Below are positions 24,853 through 32,777 of a stretch of DNA of 64,000 nucleotides, one piece after another (positions within the stretch are counted from its first letter, which is position 1; every line of letters begins with the position of its first letter). This DNA comes from Fimbriimonas sp. (lineage in GTDB: Bacteria; Armatimonadota; Fimbriimonadia; Fimbriimonadales; Fimbriimonadaceae), in NCBI GenBank assembly GCA_031292555.1, contig JARLGV010000104.1, positions 1-64,000 on the forward strand, read 5' to 3'. Made by a program: the position numbers and the translations under genes. Below the pieces are notes generated by a model. It was not told where the DNA came from. It ran no database searches and was given only the letters and a program-made list of their open reading frames with translations.

Positions 24853-25875
24853 CTATTGATTTATGAACGATTCGATGATGGCTACGGCGTTCTCGGTGGG
24901 GGTCTCTGGTTGAAGGTCTTTGGCGGGGGCGAGGATGTAGCCGCCTCCCTTTCCCATCTCATTGCAAAGGCGCTGGACCTCGGCGCGGATCTCTTCGGGA
25001 GTGCCATGGGGAATCGTGCTTTGCGAACCGAGGCAGCCCCAGAAGGTGATCTTGTCTCCCCATTTCTGCTTGAGTTCGTAGGGGTTCATTCCTGCCGCCT
25101 CAGGCTGACAACTCTCTAGGACGTCGATGCCTATTTCGATAATGTCCGGCATGATTTCGGCCACCGAACCGCAGGAGTGGTGCATGACAAGCTTGCCTGC
25201 CCGATGAGTCGCCTCATAGACGCGTGCCCAACGAGGCTTGATCAACCGACGCCATCGGTCAGCGCCGATAATGTTCCCGCGTTGGTCGCCCCAATCGTCA
25301 CCGAAGTGGATCGCATCGATTGGTAGGTCGACGGTATAGGCAACGAACTCCAGGTACAGGTTCATCAGCCGGTCCATCATTTCGCCGAAGAAATCCTCAT
25401 CGGCGATGGCGTCCATCAACGCGTTCTCGAACCCGCGGAGGTTCCAACTCCTCTCGAACAACCCCCATCCAAGCGATCCGACAAGAAAGCAGTCCCTCCG
25501 CTCCTCACATGTTCGGAATGCCTCGGCCTTCCAGTCGGGACGGAAGAACTTCTCCGCCTCAGGGAATGTGTAGCCATCGAAGGAAGGTTCTGCCAAGGGA
25601 GGAAGTTCGAGGTGCCACGGTCGTTGGTCGACTCGCCAGATGCCGCCGTAGCCATCACGCCGATGAGTCTCCCCGATCGGCTCATTCATATCGGTGTCGA
25701 CCGCCGCAACTCGGACCATGTAGGGCGTGATTCGATCCCGCCAATCTTGGCTGCCGTAGTAAGAGTCAACCCGTTCCGCGACATCTCCTTCGAAACCCAG
25801 CGTGTAGGGAACAACCGGCGTCTCCCGATGGTGAATCTGATCGAGAACGTAGTCGCGAAGTCGCATCGCCGTCAT
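24853..25875 (-). CDS. uroporphyrinogen decarboxylase-fold (URO-D) protein, probable methyltransferase-like
   Basis: A 340-residue TIM-barrel protein of the URO-D superfamily, which includes HemE and corrinoid:CoM-type methyltransferases. Typical features are the LVGSLGWGLFERSWNLRGFENALMDA region, IHFGDDWGDQRGNIIGADRWRRLIKPRW, MHHSCGSVAEIMPDIIEIGIDVLESCQPEAAGM, and a late GGYILAPAKDLQPETP. The HSCG block suits zinc-binding methyltransferase-like members more than HemE. In this lineage such genes are common in carbohydrate and aromatic loci with no defined reaction. The start has a -10-like TACACT seven bases upstream, suggesting a leaderless mRNA. Confidence 0.83.
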   Translation of the reverse strand: MTAMRLRDYVLDQIHHRETPVVPYTLGFEGDVAERVDSYYGSQDWRDRITPYMVRVAAVDTDMNEPIGETHRRDGYGGIWRVDQRPWHLELPPLAEPSFDGYTFPEAEKFFRPDWKAEAFRTCEERRDCFLVGSLGWGLFERSWNLRGFENALMDAIADEDFFGEMMDRLMNLYLEFVAYTVDLPIDAIHFGDDWGDQRGNIIGADRWRRLIKPRWARVYEATHRAGKLVMHHSCGSVAEIMPDIIEIGIDVLESCQPEAAGMNPYELKQKWGDKITFWGCLGSQSTIPHGTPEEIRAEVQRLCNEMGKGGGYILAPAKDLQPETPTENAVAIIESFINQ

Positions 25876-25882
25876 GTCTTCG

Positions 25883-25888
25883 AGTGTA
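25883..25888 (-). promoter_or_regulatory. -10-like element giving a probable leaderless start
   Basis: TACACT on the minus strand ends seven bases before the ATG of the URO-D-like gene. Transcription would begin at or next to the A of ATG. No convincing -35 was seen, so this rests on the -10 alone. Confidence 0.35.
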
Positions 25889-25951
25889 ACTTACGCCTCG
25901 TGGACAACTTGCCGCGAAGTGAGAACCCCGTATAAATGCGCACTTGAGCGT

Positions 25952-27103
25952 TCAGGGATGCCAGGCCTTGCGGAGGGACTCGGCCATGGTGGAGTCGTCT
26001 TTATCGATCCACTTGTCCGACTCGGGCCACAGATCGTGGATAAGGGCGCGGACCACTTCGGTGACCGGGTGGAAACCGTCCACGGTGGCGACATGGTTGG
26101 TGGCAAAGTGATACGTTACTGAACGGAGATACCGCTTTTCGAAGACCAGTTCCTCGATCAAGTCGGGAATGATGGCTCTGCCCTCGGCCAGAAGCGCTTT
26201 GTAGACCGGGTGCCGCCGGAAGTTCAATACGTCGTCGACGTTTCCCTGTCGGCCGTAGATCGTGTCGAGACTTTCGATTAGGAGATCAAGCCGTTTGCCA
26301 GGAGTGAGCTTATCGATGCCCAGTAACTCGGCGGGCTCTTTCTTTGGGTGAAGGGCTCGGCGTGCCACGTCCGAGTAAAGGCTGCTCGTAACCTCCATGG
26401 ATGGCATGATCGAGTCAGTGACACCAGGAGGAGCTTCGATATTCTCGCGCTTTCGAACCATGGCGACCTTCAGCATCGCGGCCGCCCAATCGGTCGCCTC
26501 CGTGTCTCGCCGTAACACCAGAGACTTTGCGAATAAATACTGACTTTGCCGATAGATCTCTCGGCAAAGCGCGTAGGCGGAGGAGCCTTGCTTCATACCT
26601 GGTTCAATCGCCGAAAGCCTCTCCGCCAGGTCCGAACGATCGACGAGCAGAAGCAGCGCGGGCGTTGCCTCCGAATGCCATGATGGTGCGAACATGAGGT
26701 CCAGGGAAGTCGATTCTGCCGTCATCTTCATAACTGCGGCATCGAGGTCAGCGGGTCCAAGCACATTGGTGACGTCGTATTCGAGCCCGTCCATCAAGAT
26801 GGCATGCTTGCCGTCGGTCTGTGGCCAGCCGAACGTCTCGTAGATCGTGGGCGGTCCAAAGGGCACTAAGCCGATCGATGCCTTGACTCGGCAGAAGACA
26901 CGGCCACGCGGATCGCTCAATCCATTACCGACCAGCGCTTTTACTGCTGAAACATAGGATGTGTCTATGGTCGTGCTGGGAGCATCCCACGCCACCGAGA
27001 TTAGCGTCGGTTCGGTAAGCGCGCCCTGAGCGAGCGCGCTGGCAGGCAGCATCAGGATGGCTGCCGCCCAACACAAGGCGAGGGATCCGCTGCAATTTCT
27101 CAT
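25952..27103 (-). CDS. exported protein of unknown function
   Basis: A 383-residue protein with a clear signal peptide (CWAAAILMLPASALAQG) and no recognised catalytic motif. The mature part is mostly soluble and mixed alpha/beta, with a conserved-looking segment FHPVTEVVRALIHDLWPESDKWIDKDDSTMAESLRKAWHP at the C-terminus and YETFGWPQTDG near residue 90. It follows no obvious operon: 76 bp separates it from the URO-D gene downstream, and an SDR gene diverges upstream. Function unknown. Confidence 0.72.
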   Translation of the reverse strand: MRNCSGSLALCWAAAILMLPASALAQGALTEPTLISVAWDAPSTTIDTSYVSAVKALVGNGLSDPRGRVFCRVKASIGLVPFGPPTIYETFGWPQTDGKHAILMDGLEYDVTNVLGPADLDAAVMKMTAESTSLDLMFAPSWHSEATPALLLLVDRSDLAERLSAIEPGMKQGSSAYALCREIYRQSQYLFAKSLVLRRDTEATDWAAAMLKVAMVRKRENIEAPPGVTDSIMPSMEVTSSLYSDVARRALHPKKEPAELLGIDKLTPGKRLDLLIESLDTIYGRQGNVDDVLNFRRHPVYKALLAEGRAIIPDLIEELVFEKRYLRSVTYHFATNHVATVDGFHPVTEVVRALIHDLWPESDKWIDKDDSTMAESLRKAWHP

Positions 27104-27217
27104 GACGAACGGGCTATCAAGAACAATCTACTACGGTTCCACAGGAATTCAGAAAGAAGATTTCCCGAGCCTCGGTACCTCAATTCGCCTCGTGTGTTAG
27201 GCAGGTAAAACAAAGTC

Positions 27218-28072
27218 GTGTCACGCACACCATCTGAAACTGTTTGGTTCGTCACCGGATCGTCGACTGGATTCGGCCTATGCCTCGTCGAAGAGCTGCT
27301 TTCCACCGGTTACCTGGTTTCGGGCACTCTTCGCAATCCGGACGCACTCTCGCATCTCCGCGAGCAGTATCCAGATCGACTGATAACGCCTGTCGTTGAC
27401 GTGACCAAACCAGAACAGACCCGGTCGGCGGTTGCAGAGACGGTGGCGAAGTGGGGAAGGATCGACGTGCTCGCCAACAATGCGGGCTATGGGCTTGGAG
27501 GAATGATTGAAGACGTCCCCATGGAAGAGGTGCGGGAAGTCTTCGAGACCAATGTGTTTGGCGCCATCGAAACGATCCGAGCGGTTCTCCCCACCATGCG
27601 CGACCAAAGGAGCGGCGTAATCCTGAACGTCAGCAGCATTGTCGGACTGGTTGCCTACCGAGGAAGCGGTTTCTATGCGGCGACGAAGCATGCGCTGGAA
27701 GCAGTCAGCGAGAGCCTCTCCATCGAGCTTGCCGGATGGGGGATCAAAGTGGTTGCCATCGAGCCCGGTCCGTTCCGAACCGACTTTGCAGGACGATCGT
27801 ACAGATGGCCTTCTCAAAGAATGGCTGAATACGACGAGCTTTACGAAGTCGTGTTTAAGATCTACGGAAACATGAACGGAAGTCAAGCAGGCGATCCGCT
27901 GCGGGCCGCCAAACTGATGATCGAGGTTTCGGAATGCCCCGAACCACCTCTTCGTCTTCCGATGGGTCAATTCGCCTACGAAGAGACCGAACTCTATGTC
28001 GAGTCGATCGTCTCTGACCGAGAGAAGTGGAAGGATCGGCTTCTGGCCACCGACTATCCGCCGGAACCGTGA
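27218..28072 (+). CDS. short-chain dehydrogenase/reductase
   Basis: A 284-residue classical SDR. TGSSTGFG is the cofactor loop (Arg in TLRNPD may indicate NADP), with NNAGYG, NVSSIVG and an intact YAATK catalytic pair, then EPGPFRTDF. The longer C-terminus with LLATDYPPEP resembles oxidoreductases related to 17-beta-hydroxysteroid dehydrogenases, but the substrate cannot be assigned. The start is GTG with a weak ribosome-binding site. It diverges from the exported hypothetical gene. Unlike the SDR at 14.9 kb, the active site is complete. Confidence 0.9.
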   Translation: MSRTPSETVWFVTGSSTGFGLCLVEELLSTGYLVSGTLRNPDALSHLREQYPDRLITPVVDVTKPEQTRSAVAETVAKWGRIDVLANNAGYGLGGMIEDVPMEEVREVFETNVFGAIETIRAVLPTMRDQRSGVILNVSSIVGLVAYRGSGFYAATKHALEAVSESLSIELAGWGIKVVAIEPGPFRTDFAGRSYRWPSQRMAEYDELYEVVFKIYGNMNGSQAGDPLRAAKLMIEVSECPEPPLRLPMGQFAYEETELYVESIVSDREKWKDRLLATDYPPEP

Positions 28073-28177
28073 CGAGGCGATCTGTCTAGATGGATCGTCG
28101 TCCCTTACGCCAAGGCGCCCAGGCAGGAATCAATGCGTCGCGAGTAGAAAGGTTCTGCCTATCGGAGACCAAAGGCA

Positions 28178-28909
28178 ATGGAGATTAGGATCGAACAGGC
28201 GGCATACCAGGACGTTTCGGCGCTCCGCGAACTGTACCGGCACGAAGCGAACTGCCAGATTATTCATGACTCTAGCATGTCCCGTTCCTTTACCCAGCCT
28301 TACCTGATCGCGGTCAACGGCCGCTTGGCTGGATACGGGGCGGTATTTCACAAACACTATCCGGGGCGAGCAATGGAGTTCTATACTTTTCCCGAATTTC
28401 GCCCCCATGCATCGGCGATGTTCCGAGAGTTGATCTCTGTCGGCAGGGCAACCGAAATCGAGGCGCAGTCAAATATGCCGCTTGCCCTCTCCATGCTGCT
28501 CGAATTTGGCAAGAACGTGCGCGTCGAAAGCATTCTCTTTCACGATGGACTGACGACTTCGCTTGAAGCGCCGGGCGCAGTCTTTCGCGCGCGCGATTCC
28601 CAAGATCGAATCTCAAACGTCGGCGAACCGGAGGGCGATTACGTCGTCGCCGTCGATGGGAAAATCGCTTCTAATGGCGGCTATCTCTGCCACTACAACC
28701 CTCCCTACGGCGACATCTACATGGAGACTTCGGAGGAATTTCGCCGAATGGGATACGGAAGCTATTTCGTGCAGGAGCTCAAGAGGGTGTGCTATGAAGC
28801 GGGAAAGAAGCCGTCCGCACGATGCAATCCCGATAACCTTGCGTCTCGACGCACCCTCGAACGCGCCGGATTCCGTTGTGTCGGGCACCTCGTTGCTGCC
28901 GACGTTTGA
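28178..28909 (+). CDS. GNAT-family N-acetyltransferase
   Basis: A 243-residue protein whose C-terminal half is a GNAT domain: IYMETSEEFRRMGYGSYFVQELKRVCYEAG holds the acetyl-CoA loop RRMGYGS, and NLASRRTLERAGFRCVGH is the usual last strand. The N-terminal half (residues 1-120) looks like a degenerate GNAT copy (YLIAVNGRLAGYGAVF), so it may be a double-GNAT protein. The start has GGAG ten bases upstream. The substrate is unknown. Confidence 0.82.
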   Translation: MEIRIEQAAYQDVSALRELYRHEANCQIIHDSSMSRSFTQPYLIAVNGRLAGYGAVFHKHYPGRAMEFYTFPEFRPHASAMFRELISVGRATEIEAQSNMPLALSMLLEFGKNVRVESILFHDGLTTSLEAPGAVFRARDSQDRISNVGEPEGDYVVAVDGKIASNGGYLCHYNPPYGDIYMETSEEFRRMGYGSYFVQELKRVCYEAGKKPSARCNPDNLASRRTLERAGFRCVGHLVAADV

Positions 28910-29020
28910 TCGAGATTGGAAGGGCAACTGAGAGATCGGACTCAAGCGCCATGCGCATGCCAAACTCGAATGCCGATGGGATAGGCGCTTGGAAGCCCTT
29001 CGCCGATTCGTCGAGGAAGC

Positions 29021-29404
29021 CTAGGACGAATACATGTCTTCGTCCGGAATCCCGCCAATATCGTAAGGGAAGAAATCCTCCGTGGAAAGCGTTCTCGATA
29101 AAGTGCCAGCCTGAATCCGAAGAGACGGTACGGCCTGTACCGAGAATAGATCCCAACGCGATGGATCGAACTCGCCGATCGATTCGGACAGGGTTTCCGC
29201 TGGAATGGGCTCCGTTATGTGAGGCGGCTCTTCAAAGAGGTCGGCTCCGTGACTGCAGAGGATAAACCTCAGAAAGTCGGAGTTGGAAACGATCGTTTCC
29301 AGAATAACCGCGGCCAACAATTCCGGCCGACTTCGCATCGATTTTGCTTCTTCGAGAAGTAACCCTTCGACATTGGGGTTGACGTGAACAGGCAGCGTTG
29401 CCAT
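29021..29404 (-). CDS. small protein with RHH/antitoxin-like N-terminus
   Basis: A 127-residue protein. LPVHVNPNVEGLLLEEAKSMRSRPELLAAVILETIV resembles ribbon-helix-helix antitoxins that bind DNA as dimers (strand, then two helices). The rest is acidic and unrecognised, ending in GGIPDEDMYSS. A near-consensus promoter (TTGACG-N17-TACAAT) ends nine bases before the ATG, which supports a real, possibly leaderless gene. No toxin gene is adjacent, so it may be an orphan antitoxin or a regulator. The function is unproven. Confidence 0.55.
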   Translation of the reverse strand: MATLPVHVNPNVEGLLLEEAKSMRSRPELLAAVILETIVSNSDFLRFILCSHGADLFEEPPHITEPIPAETLSESIGEFDPSRWDLFSVQAVPSLRIQAGTLSRTLSTEDFFPYDIGGIPDEDMYSS

Positions 29405-29413
29405 ATCGACTTC

Positions 29414-29442
29414 ATTGTACGTCCGCCGCCACGTTCCGTCAA
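29414..29442 (-). promoter_or_regulatory. predicted promoter of the RHH-like gene
   Basis: TTGACG (29442-29437), 17 bp, TACAAT (29419-29414) on the minus strand; nine bases separate the -10 from the ATG, leaving at most a two-to-three-base leader. Confidence 0.6.
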
Positions 29443-29748
29443 ATGATGCCCGCCGACTTCCGCAAGAAATGCTTCATTGAGCTGACCGCGTCCCGGCAGT
29501 TGTTCTTTCGAAGCCAACCGGTACGGATTGGGAAGGTCGATTCCAACTGGATCGCATCGAAACAAGGCTAGATGGATGAATGCGCATTTCGCTTGGGAAT
29601 CAAGGCAAGTCTTCCGCTTGGCGGTCGCCGCGAGCAGGCACGAAATATGTAAGGTGGAAGATCAGGGTAACCAATCTGCTCGGCTCGAAATGCATAGGGC
29701 GTTCTTCTGCGGCTCATGCCTGGTGATTGGCGGATTGCTCCGGAGAAG
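29443..29748. other. 306-bp intergenic region, no supported gene
   Basis: A minus-strand ORF (29269-29565) encodes a short stretch reading ...NEAFLAEVGGHHLTERG, which may be a decayed gene fragment, but it overlaps the RHH-like gene in another frame and has no domain. Nothing else was recognised. Confidence 0.4.
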
Positions 29749-31200
29749 TTACTGATAGACCGTAAACTGGGTCGAGCCAAACTCGATGACGTCTCCCGGC
29801 TTGAGCGGCGAAGAGCCGGAAAACCGAACACCGTTGATTTTGGAACCGCCCGGGGTTCCCAGGTCGACCACTTCCAATCCCTGCGCCGACGAGACGAAGT
29901 CAGCGTGGTGGGGAGCTACATACGGGTCATTATAGAGACAAATCGCGTTCGTATTTTCCCGCCCAACTGTGTACCGCCCTACGGGCATGTGGACCGGCTG
30001 GCCATATGCATCGACGAGAACTCTCGCGTGCTGTTGGGGCGACACGTATAGCGGCTGGGCTTGTTGCGATGGCTGAGCGATCATCATGCCGGGAACAGGC
30101 TGAACGGGCTGGGGCGGTTGGGGCGAGAATGGCGTGGCGATCGGTTGGGCAGCCAGCGGCACGTATGGCGTCGTCAACAGCTGGCCTTGAGGCGCGACAA
30201 TCGGCCCTTGGACGATCGGTGCCGAGCTCGGGATACTCGATGCCGGTTGACCAACCGGCACCGTACGGTAGAAGCCACCCCCCGTCGTGAATACGAGTTG
30301 GGCGCCGCCGATCGAAATGGTGTCACCCGACTGAAGCGGCGCGTGGCTGACCGGCTGACCATTGACCAGAGTGTTGGTCTTCGCTTCGATATGAAAACGG
30401 CTCGCGCTTCGCACGATTACGGCATGGATCGGCTCGACGCCGGAAACCCCAAACAGAGGGATCTCACAACCCTCGGCCGAGCCGATTCGGTTCACCGGGT
30501 AGTCGAGGCTCCAGTCGCGAAACTCGTTTCTGCCGTGCATCAGCCGAATACTTGCCAGTCGGACCCACTCGTCGGCGACAAGGATCGTGAGTCCGAGGGC
30601 CACGCCGATCGCGATCTCCATCATGCGCCATACCGGGATCTGCGACTGCATCGCGTTTGACGCCGAGGGGTCTACGGCGCTCATCGTTCCTCCCGCCATC
30701 TGCACGCAGAACGACGCGACGATCGCCCACTTAACGGCAAAGATCGCGCGACGCACGCGCTCCGCGTTCAATCCGAGTGCCAAGGTGATGGCGAAGGCGA
30801 TTCCCAGTGGAACCAGGGTGCACCAGGCCAGCATCGCAAGTAGGCTTCCGAGTTCCTCGGACTGCCCGGAGGTAGCCAACCCAATGAGGTCGGCGGACGA
30901 GTCCGTCACGAAGTTGAAGATTCCGCCCAGTACCGCGCCGAATGCGCCTACCATGACTACGCGCGGGATGGATCGTCTTCCGATGGAGAGGGCGATGCAA
31001 AATGGACCGCAGATCAGAGCGCCAAAGGCGATCCGATTGATCTCGCCCCACATTGTGCCGTAGGTGAAGTGGGTTCTTGGATCCTCACGGGACAGCCCAT
31101 CCCAGGCGAGGGTGGCCTCGTACGGCTGCGCCAGCTTGAATGCGACGATCGCCGCAAGCAAACCGAGTATCGGCAATAGGATGACCTTTAATATGCGCAT
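29749..31200 (-). CDS. membrane protein with two FHA domains
   Basis: A 483-residue protein. Residues 1-225 hold about six to seven hydrophobic helices with several Cys. Residues about 235-310 form an FHA domain (VNRIGSAEGCEIPLFG, IHAVIVR, TNTLVNGQPVSHAPLQSGDTISIGG), and a Pro/Gln-rich linker (about 320-400) leads to a second FHA (VGRYTVGRENTNAICLYNDPYVAPHHADFV, then VVDLGTPGGSKINGVR). FHA domains bind phosphothreonine peptides, so the protein may read Ser/Thr-kinase signals at the inner membrane. The second FHA has the Arg and Ser/His-type residues expected for binding. No kinase gene is present here. It follows the DUF1501 gene by 48 bp and could be in the same operon. Confidence 0.85.
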   Translation of the reverse strand: MRILKVILLPILGLLAAIVAFKLAQPYEATLAWDGLSREDPRTHFTYGTMWGEINRIAFGALICGPFCIALSIGRRSIPRVVMVGAFGAVLGGIFNFVTDSSADLIGLATSGQSEELGSLLAMLAWCTLVPLGIAFAITLALGLNAERVRRAIFAVKWAIVASFCVQMAGGTMSAVDPSASNAMQSQIPVWRMMEIAIGVALGLTILVADEWVRLASIRLMHGRNEFRDWSLDYPVNRIGSAEGCEIPLFGVSGVEPIHAVIVRSASRFHIEAKTNTLVNGQPVSHAPLQSGDTISIGGAQLVFTTGGGFYRTVPVGQPASSIPSSAPIVQGPIVAPQGQLLTTPYVPLAAQPIATPFSPQPPQPVQPVPGMMIAQPSQQAQPLYVSPQQHARVLVDAYGQPVHMPVGRYTVGRENTNAICLYNDPYVAPHHADFVSSAQGLEVVDLGTPGGSKINGVRFSGSSPLKPGDVIEFGSTQFTVYQ

Positions 31201-31248
31201 CCGCTTCGACCATTGGGACGTTTCGAGCGACGCAAAAGTTTGCCGGAG

Positions 31249-32775
31249 CTATGCGAGCAAATCGTGTACGACATGCCCATGTACGTCTGTTAGGCGGAAA
31301 TCTCGCCCCTGGTAGTGGTAGGTCAACTTCGTATGATCGATTCCCAATTGGTTCAAGATCGTCGCCTGAAGATCGTGAACGTGAACCGCGCCCGGCGTAA
31401 GGTTGTCGACGCTCGGGTCGATCACCGCTCCGTCCTTGTCCACGATGTTGTAGCCGAAGTCGTCGGTTTGGCCATAGACGATGCCTGGCTTAACTCCCCC
31501 GCCTGCCATCCAGACTGTGAACGCCCGAGGGTGATGATCTCGCCCGTAGTTGTCCTTGGTTAATGGTCCTTGGCAGTAAACGGTGCGTCCGAACTCGCCT
31601 GCCCAGATAACCAGCGTTTCATCAAGTAGCCCAGTCCGCTTTAGGTCCTTTATAAGAGCTGCGCATCCTTGGTCAACATCCTTAGTCTGGCTGGGGAGAT
31701 CGCCCGTCAAGTTTGAATGTAGGTCCCAACCGCGATGGAAAATCTGTATGAATCTCACTCCCCGTTGCACCATGCGCCGGGCAAGGAGGCAGTTGGCGGC
31801 AAACGTCCCCGGTTCGTGAGCATCGGTCCCGTAAAGCTCCATGGTCTCGGCTGACTCCTTCCTGAGGTCCATCAAGTCTGGAACACTGGCCTGCAGCCGA
31901 TATGCGAGTTCGTATTGCTTGATTCGTGCCGCAATCTCTGGGTCGCCAAACTCGCTCAGGCCTTGGTTGTTGAGCGCGTCAACACCGTCCAGCATCGTTC
32001 GCCGAGTCGATCGGTCCATCCCGTTCGGGTCGTTGAGATAGAGCACCGGGTCGCCTTGTGAACGCAAAGCGATGCCTTGGTACTCGCTTGGCAGGAATCC
32101 CGAGCCCCAAAGCCGCGGGTAAACCGCCTGGTTCGGCTTGTTGCTCGACACCTTGCTGTGCAATACGACATAGGTGGGCAGGTTCTCATTCATGCTTCCC
32201 AGGCCGTAGCTGAGCCATGCCCCCATGCTCGGCCTGCCGGGAAGTTGACTTCCGGTTTGAATGAACGTGGTTGCGGGATCGTGGTTGATCGCTTCCGTCC
32301 ACATCGATCGGACGACGCACAACTCCTTCACAACTTGCGACGTGTGGGGCAGCAACTCGCTAACCCATATGCCGTCGTCGTTGTTGGCTTGCTTCTGGAA
32401 TTTGTATCGGGATGGGGCAATCGGAAACCGGGTTTGACCGCTCGTCATCGTCGTGATCCGCTGGCCGCGGCGAATTCGGTCCGGCAGATCGGTGTTGAAA
32501 AGGTCGTTCAGCTTTGGTTTATAGTCCCAAAGGTCGAGTTGAGACGGCCCACCGCTCATGAACAGATAGATCACCTGCTTCGCCTTCGGAGCGAAATTCG
32601 GGAATCCCACCAAACCATGCCCTTTCTGCCCTTGGGCCGCCGCCAATTCGAGGACGGATCCAATGCCTCCAATAGTCAGAAGGCGGCTTAGGGCAGCCGT
32701 GCCGATGCCGAGAGTTGTCCTGCCGAACAACTGCCGGCGGGTCATCATCAGTTCTGCTTCGCGAATTGGGTCCAT
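31249..32775 (-). CDS. DUF1501 (sulfatase-like fold) protein with a Tat signal
   Basis: A 508-residue exported protein with a twin-arginine-type start ([20 protein letters not shown]). The body shows [48 protein letters not shown]-like blocks, [18 protein letters not shown] and [15 protein letters not shown]...[17 protein letters not shown], the hallmarks of DUF1501 proteins related to alkaline phosphatase/sulfatase folds. The track start (32835) overlaps the upstream gene; ATG 32775, directly after that gene's stop, is preferred. DUF1501 genes are usually paired with DUF1549/DUF1553 cytochromes, as here. The role is unknown but associated with polysaccharide-degrading Planctomycetota and Armatimonadota. 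Confidence 0.92.
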   Translation of the reverse strand: MDPIREAELMMTRRQLFGRTTLGIGTAALSRLLTIGGIGSVLELAAAQGQKGHGLVGFPNFAPKAKQVIYLFMSGGPSQLDLWDYKPKLNDLFNTDLPDRIRRGQRITTMTSGQTRFPIAPSRYKFQKQANNDDGIWVSELLPHTSQVVKELCVVRSMWTEAINHDPATTFIQTGSQLPGRPSMGAWLSYGLGSMNENLPTYVVLHSKVSSNKPNQAVYPRLWGSGFLPSEYQGIALRSQGDPVLYLNDPNGMDRSTRRTMLDGVDALNNQGLSEFGDPEIAARIKQYELAYRLQASVPDLMDLRKESAETMELYGTDAHEPGTFAANCLLARRMVQRGVRFIQIFHRGWDLHSNLTGDLPSQTKDVDQGCAALIKDLKRTGLLDETLVIWAGEFGRTVYCQGPLTKDNYGRDHHPRAFTVWMAGGGVKPGIVYGQTDDFGYNIVDKDGAVIDPSVDNLTPGAVHVHDLQATILNQLGIDHTKLTYHYQGRDFRLTDVHGHVVHDLLA

Positions 32776-32777
32776 GG

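Noticed and set aside
27218-28072. Possible defect in the second SDR like that at 14.9 kb
   Set aside because: The motif YAATK and the Ser are intact, so it is an ordinary SDR.
29269-29565. 98-residue minus ORF that might be a toxin partner for the RHH-like gene
   Set aside because: It overlaps the RHH-like gene in another frame and no toxin family is recognised; possible remnant only.
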